From Thiothrix fructosivorans (GTDB lineage Bacteria; Pseudomonadota; Gammaproteobacteria; Thiotrichales; Thiotrichaceae): a stretch of 64,000 nt of DNA. Shown in pieces: positions 54,346-61,997 of the stretch (its first letter is position 1; every line of letters begins with the position of its first letter). The notes under the pieces were generated by a model. The model made no database searches. It was not told the origin of the DNA and saw only the letters and a program-made list of their open reading frames with translations. The position numbers were made by a program, and so were the translations under genes. The stretch covers positions 124,001 through 188,000 of the forward strand of contig NZ_JAFMPM010000006.1 in assembly GCF_017349355.1 (NCBI RefSeq). Reading direction: 5' to 3'.

Positions 54346-54789
54346 ATGCGGAAACTTTTTCGCATTTTGTTCATATCAGCATCGGTTTCCGTGCTGGCCT
54401 TGAGCGCAGGGTTCTCGTCTGCCTATGCGGCCGACGATGCCAAAAAAGCGGATGAGGCAAAAGCCACAGAAGCTAAACCAGCCGATGCAAAACCAGACGC
54501 AAAAGCCGCTGAACCCAAAAAAGAAGTCACAGGCAAAGACTTAGCCTTTGATCGCGCAATGGGTAACTGTCTGGCTTGCCATATGATTGCAGGCGGTGAG
54601 CTACCCGGCAATATCGGCCCACCACTGGTTGGTATGGCAGCCCGTTTCCCCGACAAAGCCAAGCTCAAAGCCCAAATCTATGATGCGCGAGTTGCCAACC
54701 CCAATACCATCATGATTCCGTTCGGCCCCATGGGCATTTTGAACGATGAGCAGCTTGATAAAGTCGTTGATTTCATTTCAACCCTGTAA
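54346..54789 (+). CDS. soxX: SoxX, cytochrome c subunit
   Basis: A 147-residue periplasmic monohaem cytochrome c that with SoxA joins thiosulfate to SoxY. A signal peptide (residues 1-28, ending SSAYA) precedes an Ala/Lys/Asp-rich linker and the haem site NCLACH near residue 75. The distal methionine is probably the one in PFGPMGI. AGGAGG is close to ATG 54346. It is first of soxX-soxY-soxZ-soxA. The upstream 215 bp presumably hold the promoter; the GGAAT motif of the other sox units is not found there. Confidence 0.95.
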   Translation: MRKLFRILFISASVSVLALSAGFSSAYAADDAKKADEAKATEAKPADAKPDAKAAEPKKEVTGKDLAFDRAMGNCLACHMIAGGELPGNIGPPLVGMAARFPDKAKLKAQIYDARVANPNTIMIPFGPMGILNDEQLDKVVDFISTL

Positions 54790-54827
54790 CACATCACCAT
54801 TGACTGAATTCTTGGAGAGAGGAATTT

Positions 54828-55283
54828 ATGAAACGCAGAACATTTTTACAGGGCACACTGGCAGCTAGCGCGGCAAGCCTCGCGGTCAGCGCAGGCTTAT
54901 TGACCCCCAGCATGGTCATGGCAGAAGGCGGCGGCGCCTTTGATGCCAAAACATTGGATGATGCCCTCAAAGCGATGGCACTCACCCCGACGGAATCCGC
55001 TGATATTAAAATCAAAGCCCCTGAAATTGCTGAAAACGGCGCAGTTGTTCCCGTCACCGTCACATCCGGCGCAGCAGGCACAACCGAAATCAGCATTCTA
55101 GTGGATGGCAACCCTACCCCACTGGCAGCAACCTTCACCTTAGGGGAAGGCGCACAGCCTGAAGTCTCTACCCGTATCAAAATGGGTAAGACCGCAAACG
55201 TGGTCGCCATTGCCAAAGCGGGTGATAAATCCTTCACCGCCAAGCAAGAAGTTAAAGTCACCATCGGCGGCTGCGGCGGCTAA
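54828..55283 (+). CDS. soxY: SoxY, copy 1
   Basis: A 151-residue substrate carrier of the Sox pathway. It has a twin-arginine signal (KRRTFLQGTLAASAA) and the swinging arm GGCGG at the extreme C-terminus, whose cysteine carries the sulfur compound through the SoxA, SoxB and other steps. It is identical in protein to the second copy at 56637. It is co-transcribed between soxX and soxZ, with AGAGAGG upstream. Confidence 0.97.
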   Translation: MKRRTFLQGTLAASAASLAVSAGLLTPSMVMAEGGGAFDAKTLDDALKAMALTPTESADIKIKAPEIAENGAVVPVTVTSGAAGTTEISILVDGNPTPLAATFTLGEGAQPEVSTRIKMGKTANVVAIAKAGDKSFTAKQEVKVTIGGCGG

Positions 55284-55301
55284 TCAGAGGAGCATCTATA
55301 C

Positions 55302-55610
55302 ATGTCTAGCATCAAATTAAAAGCCAAAGTCGAAGGCGATAACGTTGAAGTCAAAGCCCTGATGACCCATCCTATGGAAACGGGACAGCGCAAAGACAAA
55401 AAAACCGGCGAACTCGTACCCGCGCATTTCATTCAGGACATCACCGTGACTGCCGGTGATAAAACCATCCTGACCGCAAAATGGGGTGGTTCTGTCTCCA
55501 AAAACCCTTACCTTGCTTTCAGCTACAAAGGCAAAGCAGGTGATAAGGTCAAATTGGCGTGGACGGATAACAAAGGCGAAAAAGACGCTGCTGAAACAGA
55601 CGTAGCCTAA
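55302..55610 (+). CDS. soxZ: SoxZ, copy 1
   Basis: A 102-residue partner of SoxY (IKLKAKVEGDNVEVKALMTH, SKNPYLAFSYKGKAGDKVKL). It has no signal peptide of its own and is exported with SoxY through the Tat route. The protein is identical to copy 2. Confidence 0.96.
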   Translation: MSSIKLKAKVEGDNVEVKALMTHPMETGQRKDKKTGELVPAHFIQDITVTAGDKTILTAKWGGSVSKNPYLAFSYKGKAGDKVKLAWTDNKGEKDAAETDVA

Positions 55611-55624
55611 TGGGAGGAGTTTTT

Positions 55625-56479
55625 ATGAAACAATCACTTACCGCAACAGCCATTGCCTTGACTCTGGCATTTTCTGCGTTTAGCCCAGCACAAGCGGGCC
55701 CGGCAGAAGATTTAACCGCTTTCCAAGATCACTTCAAAACAGCATTCAAAGATGTCCCGTTTGAAAACTTTAAAGACGGTGCTTATGCGCTGGATGAAAA
55801 GCTAAAAGCGCAATGGGAAGAAATGGAAGAATTCCCCCCTTACGAACCGGATATTGATGCCGGTAAGAAAATTTGGGAAACCGCGTTCAAAGATGGCAAA
55901 ACTTATGCGGATTGCATGGGTGACATCAAATCTATCCGCACCAAGTACCCGTACTATGATGCAGACAAAGACACCATCATGACGGCTGAAAGCGCCTTGA
56001 ATGACTGCAAAAAAGCAGGCGATGGTGAAGGTTTCACCGACAAGGAAGGCAAGCCACTGCTGAACAAAGGCAAGATTGCTCAATTGATGGCTTACATTGC
56101 GATGGAAAACCGTGGCGGCAAAATCGCCGTGGCAACCCCAGAAGGCAAAGCGGTGGATTGGTACGAAAAAGGCAAAACCTTCTACTACGCCAAGCGCGGT
56201 CAGTTGAATATGTCGTGTGCTGATTGCCATACTAGCAACGCGGGTAAAATGATCCGTGCGGACTTACTCAGCCCTGCGCTGGGTCATGTGACGCATTGGC
56301 CAACGTATCGTTCAGCCGATGGTGAAATCACCACGCTGCACAACCGTTTCATGGGTTGCAACACAATGGTGCGTGCCGCCAGCTTCAAGCCACAAGGCGA
56401 CGAATACAAAGCGTTGGAATATTTCCTCACGTACATGTCCAACGGGCAAGAATGGAACGGCCCCGGTTCACGTAAGTAA
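55625..56479 (+). CDS. soxA: SoxA, cytochrome c subunit
   Basis: A 284-residue L-cysteine S-thiosulfotransferase subunit. It has a signal peptide (residues 1-25). The first haem site of dihaem SoxA is absent; two cysteines in ADCMGD and NDCKKAG may form a disulfide instead. The second haem site CADCH is near residue 200, and the ligand and active cysteine is in RFMGCN. It therefore belongs to the monohaem SoxA group. GGAGG sits before ATG 55625. A terminator follows. Confidence 0.95.
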   Translation: MKQSLTATAIALTLAFSAFSPAQAGPAEDLTAFQDHFKTAFKDVPFENFKDGAYALDEKLKAQWEEMEEFPPYEPDIDAGKKIWETAFKDGKTYADCMGDIKSIRTKYPYYDADKDTIMTAESALNDCKKAGDGEGFTDKEGKPLLNKGKIAQLMAYIAMENRGGKIAVATPEGKAVDWYEKGKTFYYAKRGQLNMSCADCHTSNAGKMIRADLLSPALGHVTHWPTYRSADGEITTLHNRFMGCNTMVRAASFKPQGDEYKALEYFLTYMSNGQEWNGPGSRK

Positions 56480-56516
56480 GCACACACTCGCATACGTTTG
56501 ATCTGACAATCAACGC

Positions 56517-56547
56517 AAAACCCGGCAGCAATGTCGGGTTTTTTTTG
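56517..56547 (+). terminator. Terminator after soxA
   Basis: Stem AAACCCG / CGGGTTT with an inner paired part and an 8-nt T run. Confidence 0.9.
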
Positions 56548-56569
56548 CCTGAAAAATTTCAAAAAAAGT

Positions 56570-56596
56570 GGAATATTTTCACTACCTATTACGTCA
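56570..56596 (+). promoter_or_regulatory. Predicted ECF-type promoter of the second soxYZ
   Basis: GGAAT (56570-56574) and CGTCA (56592-56596) are spaced by 17 nt, 40 nt before soxY copy 2. The same pair lies before soxB. Confidence 0.5.
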
Positions 56597-56636
56597 CATA
56601 CTGTGAATGTTGGTAACACATCACGAGAGAGGAATT

Positions 56637-57092
56637 ATGAAACGCAGAACATTTTTACAGGGCACACTGGCAGCTAGCGCGGCAAGCCTCGCGGTCAGCG
56701 CAGGCTTATTGACCCCCAGCATGGTCATGGCAGAAGGCGGCGGCGCCTTTGATGCCAAAACATTGGATGATGCCCTCAAAGCGATGGCACTCACCCCGAC
56801 GGAATCCGCTGATATTAAAATCAAAGCCCCTGAAATTGCTGAAAACGGCGCAGTTGTTCCCGTCACCGTCACATCCGGCGCAGCAGGCACAACCGAAATC
56901 AGCATTCTGGTGGATGGCAACCCTACCCCACTGGCAGCAACCTTCACCTTAGGGGAAGGCGCACAGCCTGAAGTCTCTACCCGTATCAAAATGGGTAAGA
57001 CCGCAAACGTGGTCGCCATTGCCAAAGCGGGTGATAAATCCTTCACCGCCAAGCAAGAAGTTAAAGTCACCATCGGCGGCTGCGGCGGCTAA
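56637..57092 (+). CDS. soxY: SoxY, copy 2
   Basis: Protein identical to copy 1 (151 residues, Tat signal, C-terminal GGCGG). It lies downstream of a separate promoter-like site and the soxA terminator, so it can be expressed apart from soxXYZA. One synonymous change is seen in the coding region (CTA to CTG at 56909). Confidence 0.97.
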   Translation: MKRRTFLQGTLAASAASLAVSAGLLTPSMVMAEGGGAFDAKTLDDALKAMALTPTESADIKIKAPEIAENGAVVPVTVTSGAAGTTEISILVDGNPTPLAATFTLGEGAQPEVSTRIKMGKTANVVAIAKAGDKSFTAKQEVKVTIGGCGG

Positions 57093-57110
57093 TCAGAGGA
57101 GCATCTATAC

Positions 57111-57419
57111 ATGTCTAGCATCAAATTAAAAGCCAAAGTCGAAGGCGATAACGTTGAAGTCAAAGCCCTGATGACCCATCCTATGGAAACGGGACAGCGC
57201 AAAGACAAAAAAACCGGCGAACTCGTACCCGCTCATTTCATTCAGGATATCACCGTGACTGCCGGTGATAAAACCATCCTGACCGCAAAATGGGGTGGTT
57301 CTGTCTCCAAAAACCCTTACCTTGCTTTCAGCTACAAAGGCAAAGCAGGTGATAAGGTCAAATTGGCGTGGACGGATAACAAAGGCGAAAAAGACGCTGC
57401 TGAAACAGACGTAGCCTAA
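57111..57419 (+). CDS. soxZ: SoxZ, copy 2
   Basis: 102 residues, protein identical to copy 1, with two synonymous changes (Ala and Asp codons in the PAHFIQD segment). It is followed by a terminator before the DsrE gene. Confidence 0.96.
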   Translation: MSSIKLKAKVEGDNVEVKALMTHPMETGQRKDKKTGELVPAHFIQDITVTAGDKTILTAKWGGSVSKNPYLAFSYKGKAGDKVKLAWTDNKGEKDAAETDVA

Positions 57420-57433
57420 CAGTGAACAGAAAG

Positions 57434-57458
57434 AACCCGGCAAATGCTGGGTTTTTTC
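57434..57458 (+). terminator. Terminator after soxZ copy 2
   Basis: AACCCGGCA / TGCTGGGTT stem with a TTTTTT tail. Confidence 0.85.
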
Positions 57459-57497
57459 TTATGGAGAGAGTATTTCAACCGTAGGAGGAGAAAACCC

Positions 57498-58046
57498 ATG
57501 ATAAAACCCATCATTTTGAGCGTCATGCTGGCAACTAGCTTGATCGGCACCGCAATGGCAGAAGATGCTAAGCCTGCCGCCCCCGCCGCCGATGCCAAAC
57601 CCGCTGAAGCCAAGTTCGACCCCGGCGTTCCCGCCCCCAAAGTCGCGGATGACTACTACGCAGGTGCAGAAAAAGTCGTGATACACGTTACGATGGAAGG
57701 TGACGAGAAAAAATACCTCGGCGTACTCGGCAATGTCAGCAATTACATCAAAGCACTGGATGCCACGGGCAAGAAAACCGACGCAATCATCGTCATGAAC
57801 GGCGACGGCTTAGGCTTACTGAGCACAGCCAAACAAGTGGAGATGAATGCCGATGCCAAATTACCTGCCAAAATCACCGAATTGAAGGAAAAAGGCGTGA
57901 AGTTCCAAATCTGCTACAACACCCTGACGGGGCGAAAAATTAAGTTCGACGAACTGTATGACGCGAAACCTGAAGACGTGATCCCCTCCGGTGTTGCCGA
58001 AGCCGGACGCTTGCAAGCGCAAGGCTATCAATTACTGAAACCATAA
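57498..58046 (+). CDS. Exported DsrE-family protein
   Basis: A 182-residue protein with a signal peptide (MIKPIILSVMLATSLIGTAMA), an Ala/Pro-rich linker (residues 22-50) and a DsrE/F-like domain (58-182): KVVIHVTMEGDEKKYLGVLG, IIVMNGDGLGLL, VKFQICYNTL with Cys139, VIPSGVAEAGRLQAQGY. DsrE-type proteins bind or transfer sulfane sulfur through a cysteine at this place. Being exported, it would meet SoxYZ in the periplasm. GGAGGAG lies upstream. The fold is shared with the anti-sigma factor encoded at 58815. Confidence 0.88.
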   Translation: MIKPIILSVMLATSLIGTAMAEDAKPAAPAADAKPAEAKFDPGVPAPKVADDYYAGAEKVVIHVTMEGDEKKYLGVLGNVSNYIKALDATGKKTDAIIVMNGDGLGLLSTAKQVEMNADAKLPAKITELKEKGVKFQICYNTLTGRKIKFDELYDAKPEDVIPSGVAEAGRLQAQGYQLLKP

Positions 58047-58104
58047 AGCAGTGTTGAGGCTGGGCTTATCCAGCCTCATTTTGACTACCAAAGGGGGAAC
58101 ACCA

Positions 58105-58818
58105 ATGCTGAATTGGATCATTGCTTGCTGCAAAGATTTGTGGTTTCGTGACCGCAACGAAGTCAGCCCATACATCAACGACACGGCAGTACGCATTCGT
58201 GCCGGACTCTTGCTAGCGATTCCCATCTACATGGCTTTCACACTGTTCGATGCCATCTTTGGCTCGGATTGGGTGATCACGGGCGAGGTGATTAATGACA
58301 CGTTGGAAACCGACTTTGACGGGCGCATTATTTACAGCGTCGAAGCGGTAAAACGTACCTTTGATTACAGCACTCAAACGCTGGTGCTGTTTTATGCCTT
58401 GTTTGAAATGATTTCCGGCATGTTTGTCAGCACGTCACGGCTTTCCCCCACCATTTTGCTCAGTAGCTTTTTGGCGAAAAATCTCCGCCCCGTATGGAAA
58501 CCCTTGCTACCGAAACGCTTTGCGTGGTCGATCGGCGCAAGTTTTATTATTACCTGTTTGATTTTCTTCAACCCCGAAGTCTTTGCGGGTTGGGTGAATG
58601 CCATTGCAGGTAGTGAACAATTGCCCGAAACCTACAACTACATGCCATCGTGGATTCCGCTGGTGCTGGTCTGGGTGTGCTTTGGTTTCATGTGGATGGA
58701 AACCGTACTGGGTTTCTGTGCCGGGTGCAAAGTCCATTCCCTGCTGGTGTGGATGGGGGTGTTGCAAGAAGAATGCGAAGCCTGCAACAACCTCGATTGG
58801 GGTGATAAGCAAAGCTAG
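58105..58818 (+). CDS. DUF4395 membrane protein
   Basis: A 237-residue integral membrane protein with NDTAVRIRAGLLLAIPIYMA, then helices near residues 90, 135 and 185, and the DUF4395 end motif ETVLGFCAGCKVHSLLVWMG followed by a CEAC pair. The cysteines near the membrane could take part in sulfur transfer, but the family has no known function. It lies 58 bp after the DsrE gene, and its stop overlaps the convergent anti-sigma stop by 4 bp. Confidence 0.8.
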   Translation: MLNWIIACCKDLWFRDRNEVSPYINDTAVRIRAGLLLAIPIYMAFTLFDAIFGSDWVITGEVINDTLETDFDGRIIYSVEAVKRTFDYSTQTLVLFYALFEMISGMFVSTSRLSPTILLSSFLAKNLRPVWKPLLPKRFAWSIGASFIITCLIFFNPEVFAGWVNAIAGSEQLPETYNYMPSWIPLVLVWVCFGFMWMETVLGFCAGCKVHSLLVWMGVLQEECEACNNLDWGDKQS

Positions 58819-59513
58819 ATCGCGATATAGCGCCAGCCTTGGCGCATGTGATCCACCACGAACTGCACGGCGGAGGGAGCAACATCGGCTTCATCCACCA
58901 ACGCTACCAATTCACCGCGTTGCTTGAAGGAATACAGCGTATTGCTGCACGCCACAAAGCGCAGATGCGGGTAGTTCGCGCTCATTTGCACAATCCGACT
59001 AGCGTGCTGGGTTGTGCCAAGCCGCAATAAATCAATGCCTTCCGCACTGGTCACGACATAAACACTGCCCTCTTTTTTATCGACTTGCTGGGCAAGATTT
59101 TCAGCTTTCACCAACGCTTGTTCCAATTTAGCAGGCTCGTGAGAATCCAAAAACACGATGAAACGGTTGTCATGTTCCGCAGCATTTTCCAGCGTCAAAC
59201 CTTCCACTTCCCCTAAACGAGGTAAGTACTGCGTGCTTGCGCCAGCGAGAAACGTTAAACCAAACACCAGTGCATACACCGCCGCCTGCTGCCAGATGTG
59301 CGGACGACGGCGCATACGCGGCGCACTGTTCATCACGGGCAACGGGTAAGCCGATTTCACCAAGTGCTTGATACGCTGGATGTCACACAGCTCTTTTTGC
59401 AAAGCGAGGTCAGTTTCCACCTCGGCGAGTAACTGGGCACTTTGTTCAGCATCCAATTGCCCATCCGCTAAGGCGTGCAGACGGTCGTGGATGGTTAGCG
59501 AATCCGGGTTCAT
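58815..59513 (-). CDS. Anti-sigma factor with periplasmic DsrE-like domain
   Basis: A 232-residue membrane protein overlapping the sigma gene by ATGA. Residues 1-60 look like a cytoplasmic anti-sigma domain (LTIHDRLHALADGQLDAEQS) without the zinc HxxxCxxC. Residues about 75-93 form one membrane helix (AAVYALVFGLTFLAGAS). Residues 117-232 align with the DsrE protein next door: FIVFLDSHE with VVIHVTMEG, VVTSAEGIDLL with IVMNGDGLGLL, FVACSNTL with FQICYNTL (Cys189 and Cys139), and DVAPSAV with DVIPSGV. It is inferred to sense a sulfur compound and hold the sigma factor. Confidence 0.75.
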   Translation of the reverse strand: MNPDSLTIHDRLHALADGQLDAEQSAQLLAEVETDLALQKELCDIQRIKHLVKSAYPLPVMNSAPRMRRRPHIWQQAAVYALVFGLTFLAGASTQYLPRLGEVEGLTLENAAEHDNRFIVFLDSHEPAKLEQALVKAENLAQQVDKKEGSVYVVTSAEGIDLLRLGTTQHASRIVQMSANYPHLRFVACSNTLYSFKQRGELVALVDEADVAPSAVQFVVDHMRQGWRYIAI

Positions 59514-60049
59514 TTCACGCTCCGTAAATAGTGAACATTGTCAGTGTTACGCATGTTTTGTAAGCGTTTTTTCATGGTGTCGCGGGCGCGGCTTAAGCGA
59601 CTCATCACCGTCCCTATCGGAATATCCAAGATAGCGGCGACTTGTTCGTAGCTGCATCCTTCCAAATCCACCAGCGTCATCACTTGACACTGGCTGATAG
59701 GCAGGGCTTCCACCGCTGCACGGACTTGGGTGACAAGTTGCGCATCAGCAAACTGCTTTTCGGGGCAATCCGTACACGTCAATTCCAACGCATCAATGTC
59801 TAACGCGGGACGTTGGGTACGCAAATGCTCCATCCAACAGTTATGCAAAATTTTGTATAACCACGCCCCTAAACGCTCGTCATCCTTGAGTTGCTCTTGC
59901 TTTTCTAAAGCTTTGGCGAGCGTATCCTGTACCAAATCGTCCGCCAACGTGGGGTCACCACACCACGCCACCGCCATGCGGTGCAACTTGGCACGGTGTT
60001 CCGACAATTTGTGGTCGAGTCGGTTAAAACGAAAATAATGGCTAAACAT
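59510..60049 (-). CDS. ECF sigma factor
   Basis: A 179-residue sigma-70-family factor with region 2 (ADDLVQDTLAKALEKQEQLK, then LYKILHNCWMEHLRTQ) and region 4 (YEQVAAILDIPIGTVMSRLS RAR). It is read divergently from soxB and followed by its anti-sigma gene. A promoter-like GGAAT, 17 nt, CATCA on the minus strand about 38 bp upstream suggests autoregulation. Its regulon plausibly includes soxB and the second soxYZ. Confidence 0.9.
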   Translation of the reverse strand: MFSHYFRFNRLDHKLSEHRAKLHRMAVAWCGDPTLADDLVQDTLAKALEKQEQLKDDERLGAWLYKILHNCWMEHLRTQRPALDIDALELTCTDCPEKQFADAQLVTQVRAAVEALPISQCQVMTLVDLEGCSYEQVAAILDIPIGTVMSRLSRARDTMKKRLQNMRNTDNVHYLRSVK

Positions 60050-60086
60050 GGGGTGTATCGTATTTCTCTAGCGGCTCTTTTCAACA

Positions 60087-60113
60087 TGATGCAAAAAACG
60101 GAACAAATATTCC
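60087..60113 (-). promoter_or_regulatory. Predicted autoregulated promoter of the ECF gene
   Basis: On the minus strand GGAAT (60113-60109) and CATCA (60091-60087) lie 17 nt apart. One arm of the inverted repeat at 60105-60131. Confidence 0.4.
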
Positions 60114-60131
60114 AAAAAAGATGGAATATTT
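60105..60131. repeat. Perfect inverted repeat in the sigma-soxB gap
   Basis: AAATATTCCA, a 7-nt spacer (AAAAAGA), then TGGAATATTT. Each arm contributes a GGAAT -35-like element facing outward toward the divergent genes. It may also bind a regulator. Confidence 0.8.
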
Positions 60132-60148
60132 TGGGCTGCACCCCGTCA
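60123..60148 (+). promoter_or_regulatory. Predicted ECF-type promoter of soxB
   Basis: GGAAT (60123-60127) and CGTCA (60144-60148), 16 nt apart, 46 nt before the soxB start. It shares GGAATATTTT with the site before soxY copy 2. Confidence 0.5.
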
Positions 60149-60194
60149 CTCAAGGTGTAGCGAGAACAACCTGATTCGTTTGAGGAGAGAGAAC

Positions 60195-61940
60195 GTGAGT
60201 CTAACCCGTCGTGAATTTATGCAAATGTTGGCGGCTGCCAGCGTTGCCGGTTTCAGCTTGAATTCGGCGTTTGCCGCCGATGCCACCCAAGAAGGTGACA
60301 AAGCCGCCGTCAAATCCCCCAATAATCCGTATGAACTGCCCGCTTTCGGCAATGTATCGCTGATGCACTACACCGACTGCCACGCACAGTTATTACCGAT
60401 TTACTTCCGCGAACCCAACGTTAACTTGGGTCTGAATAGCATGAAAGGTGCTGTACCGCACTTAGTCGGCGAACACTTCCTGAAAAAATACGGCATTGCT
60501 GCTGGCACAATGGATGCACACGCGTTCACCTACCTCGATTACGTTGAAGCCGCGAAAAAATACGGCAAGGTCGGCGGCTTCGCTCACCTGAAAACGCTGG
60601 TAGACCAAGTACGCGCCCAACGCCCCGGCTCATTGTTGTTGGACGGCGGCGATACCTGGCAAGGTTCGTGGACAGCCCTAAAAACCAACGCGCAAGACAT
60701 GGTGGATGCCCAGCTTGCGTTAGGCGTGGATGTCATGACCCCGCACTGGGAAATGACCTTCGGCGCGGATCGTGTCAAAGAAATTGTCGAGAAAGATTTC
60801 GCGGGCAAGATTGATTTCGTCGCGCAAAACATCTTCAGCAACGACTTTGACGAGCGCGTGTTTGAACCGTTCGTGATCAAAGAAATCAACAAAGTACCGG
60901 TTGCGATTATCGGGCAAGCCTTCCCGTATGTTCCTGTTGCTAACCCGAAACACATGGTGGCGGATTGGAGCTTCGGTATCCGTGACGACGATATGCAGAA
61001 AGCCGTTGACGATGCGCGTGGTAAAGGCGCAAAAGTCGTCATCGTGCTGTCGCATAACGGCATGGACGTTGACCTGAAAATGGCGAGCAAAGTCACTGGC
61101 ATCGACGCGATCATGGGTGGTCACACCCACGATGGCGTATTCCAGCCAGTGGTCGTCGACAATGCGGGCGGCAAAACGCTGGTCACAAATGCGGGTTCTA
61201 ACGGCAAATTCCTCGGCGTGCTTGATCTGGACGTGAAAGACGGCAAAGTGGCGGATTTCCGTTACAAATTGCTGCCCGTGTTCTCCAACTTGTTAGAAGC
61301 CAACAAGGACATGCAGGCACTCATCGACAAAATCCGCGAACCGTACAAAAAAGAATTGGCAGAAGAACTCGCGGTGTGTGATGACGTGCTGTACCGCCGT
61401 GGCAATTTCAACGGCACGTTCGATCAATTGATTTGCGACGCGTTAATGGAAGGATTGGATGCACCGATAGCGTTTTCACCGGGTTTCCGCTGGGGTACGA
61501 GCGTACTACCGGGGCAGCCCATCACGTTTGAACACGTTGCTGACCAAACCGCGATCACTTACGGCACAGTCACCCGCAACGAAATGACGGGTGAAACCAT
61601 TAAAACCATTCTCGAAGACGTGGCAGATAACCTCTTCAACGAGGACCCTTACTACCAGCAAGGCGGCGACATGGTGCGCGTCGGTGGTTTGAAGTTCACC
61701 TTTGACCCTACCGCAAAAATGGGCAACCGCGTTTCTGACATGGAACTCGGCGGCAAACCACTGGATGCCGCGAAAACCTACCCCGTCGCAGGTTGGGCAA
61801 GCGTCCAAGAAGAAGTGAAGCCTAATAAGCAAATCTGGGAAGTAGTCGCCGATTACTTACGCGCCAAGAAAACCATTGGCAAGATTGAGCTGAATACGCC
61901 GAAGTTGAAAAACGTCGACGGCAACGAAGGCTTAGCCTAA
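60195..61940 (+). CDS. soxB: SoxB, thiosulfohydrolase
   Basis: A 581-residue dimanganese enzyme that hydrolyses the terminal sulfonate from SoxY-bound thiosulfate as sulfate. It begins with a Tat signal (SLTRREFMQMLAAASVAGFS). Metallophosphoesterase-type metal sites are HYTDCHAQ, LDGGDTWQGS, SHNGMDVD and MGGHTHDG. A 5'-nucleotidase-like C-terminal domain follows. Start is GTG 60195 with GGAGAGAG upstream; a TTG at 60180 is less likely. A palindromic repeat lies just past the stop. Confidence 0.96.
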   Translation: MSLTRREFMQMLAAASVAGFSLNSAFAADATQEGDKAAVKSPNNPYELPAFGNVSLMHYTDCHAQLLPIYFREPNVNLGLNSMKGAVPHLVGEHFLKKYGIAAGTMDAHAFTYLDYVEAAKKYGKVGGFAHLKTLVDQVRAQRPGSLLLDGGDTWQGSWTALKTNAQDMVDAQLALGVDVMTPHWEMTFGADRVKEIVEKDFAGKIDFVAQNIFSNDFDERVFEPFVIKEINKVPVAIIGQAFPYVPVANPKHMVADWSFGIRDDDMQKAVDDARGKGAKVVIVLSHNGMDVDLKMASKVTGIDAIMGGHTHDGVFQPVVVDNAGGKTLVTNAGSNGKFLGVLDLDVKDGKVADFRYKLLPVFSNLLEANKDMQALIDKIREPYKKELAEELAVCDDVLYRRGNFNGTFDQLICDALMEGLDAPIAFSPGFRWGTSVLPGQPITFEHVADQTAITYGTVTRNEMTGETIKTILEDVADNLFNEDPYYQQGGDMVRVGGLKFTFDPTAKMGNRVSDMELGGKPLDAAKTYPVAGWASVQEEVKPNKQIWEVVADYLRAKKTIGKIELNTPKLKNVDGNEGLA

Positions 61941-61944
61941 CGCC

Positions 61945-61972
61945 GTAGGGGCGGTTCGTGAACCGCCCCTAC
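61945..61972. repeat. Dispersed palindrome, copy 2
   Basis: GTAGGGGCGGTTC, two bases, then its complement; matches copy 1 at 20109-20136 with two differences. Located between convergent soxB and the small lipoprotein gene. Confidence 0.75.
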
Positions 61973-61997
61973 ATACACACCCGCCAATCCATTCACT

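Larger units (their letters stand above)
54787..55610 (+). repeat. soxYZ duplication, copy 1
   Basis: The block from the soxX stop codon to the soxZ stop is repeated at 56614-57419. Copy 2 lacks about 17 bp between TAACACATCAC and GAGAGAGGAATT plus one T. Within the coding parts I see only three base differences, all synonymous. Confidence 0.95.
56614..57419 (+). repeat. soxYZ duplication, copy 2
   Basis: Near-identical repeat of 54787-55610; its left end includes a relic of the soxX stop codon context. Confidence 0.95.

Noticed and set aside
58392-58604. Antisense frames within the DUF4395 gene
   Set aside because: They overlap a membrane protein with a recognisable family motif and have no ribosome sites.
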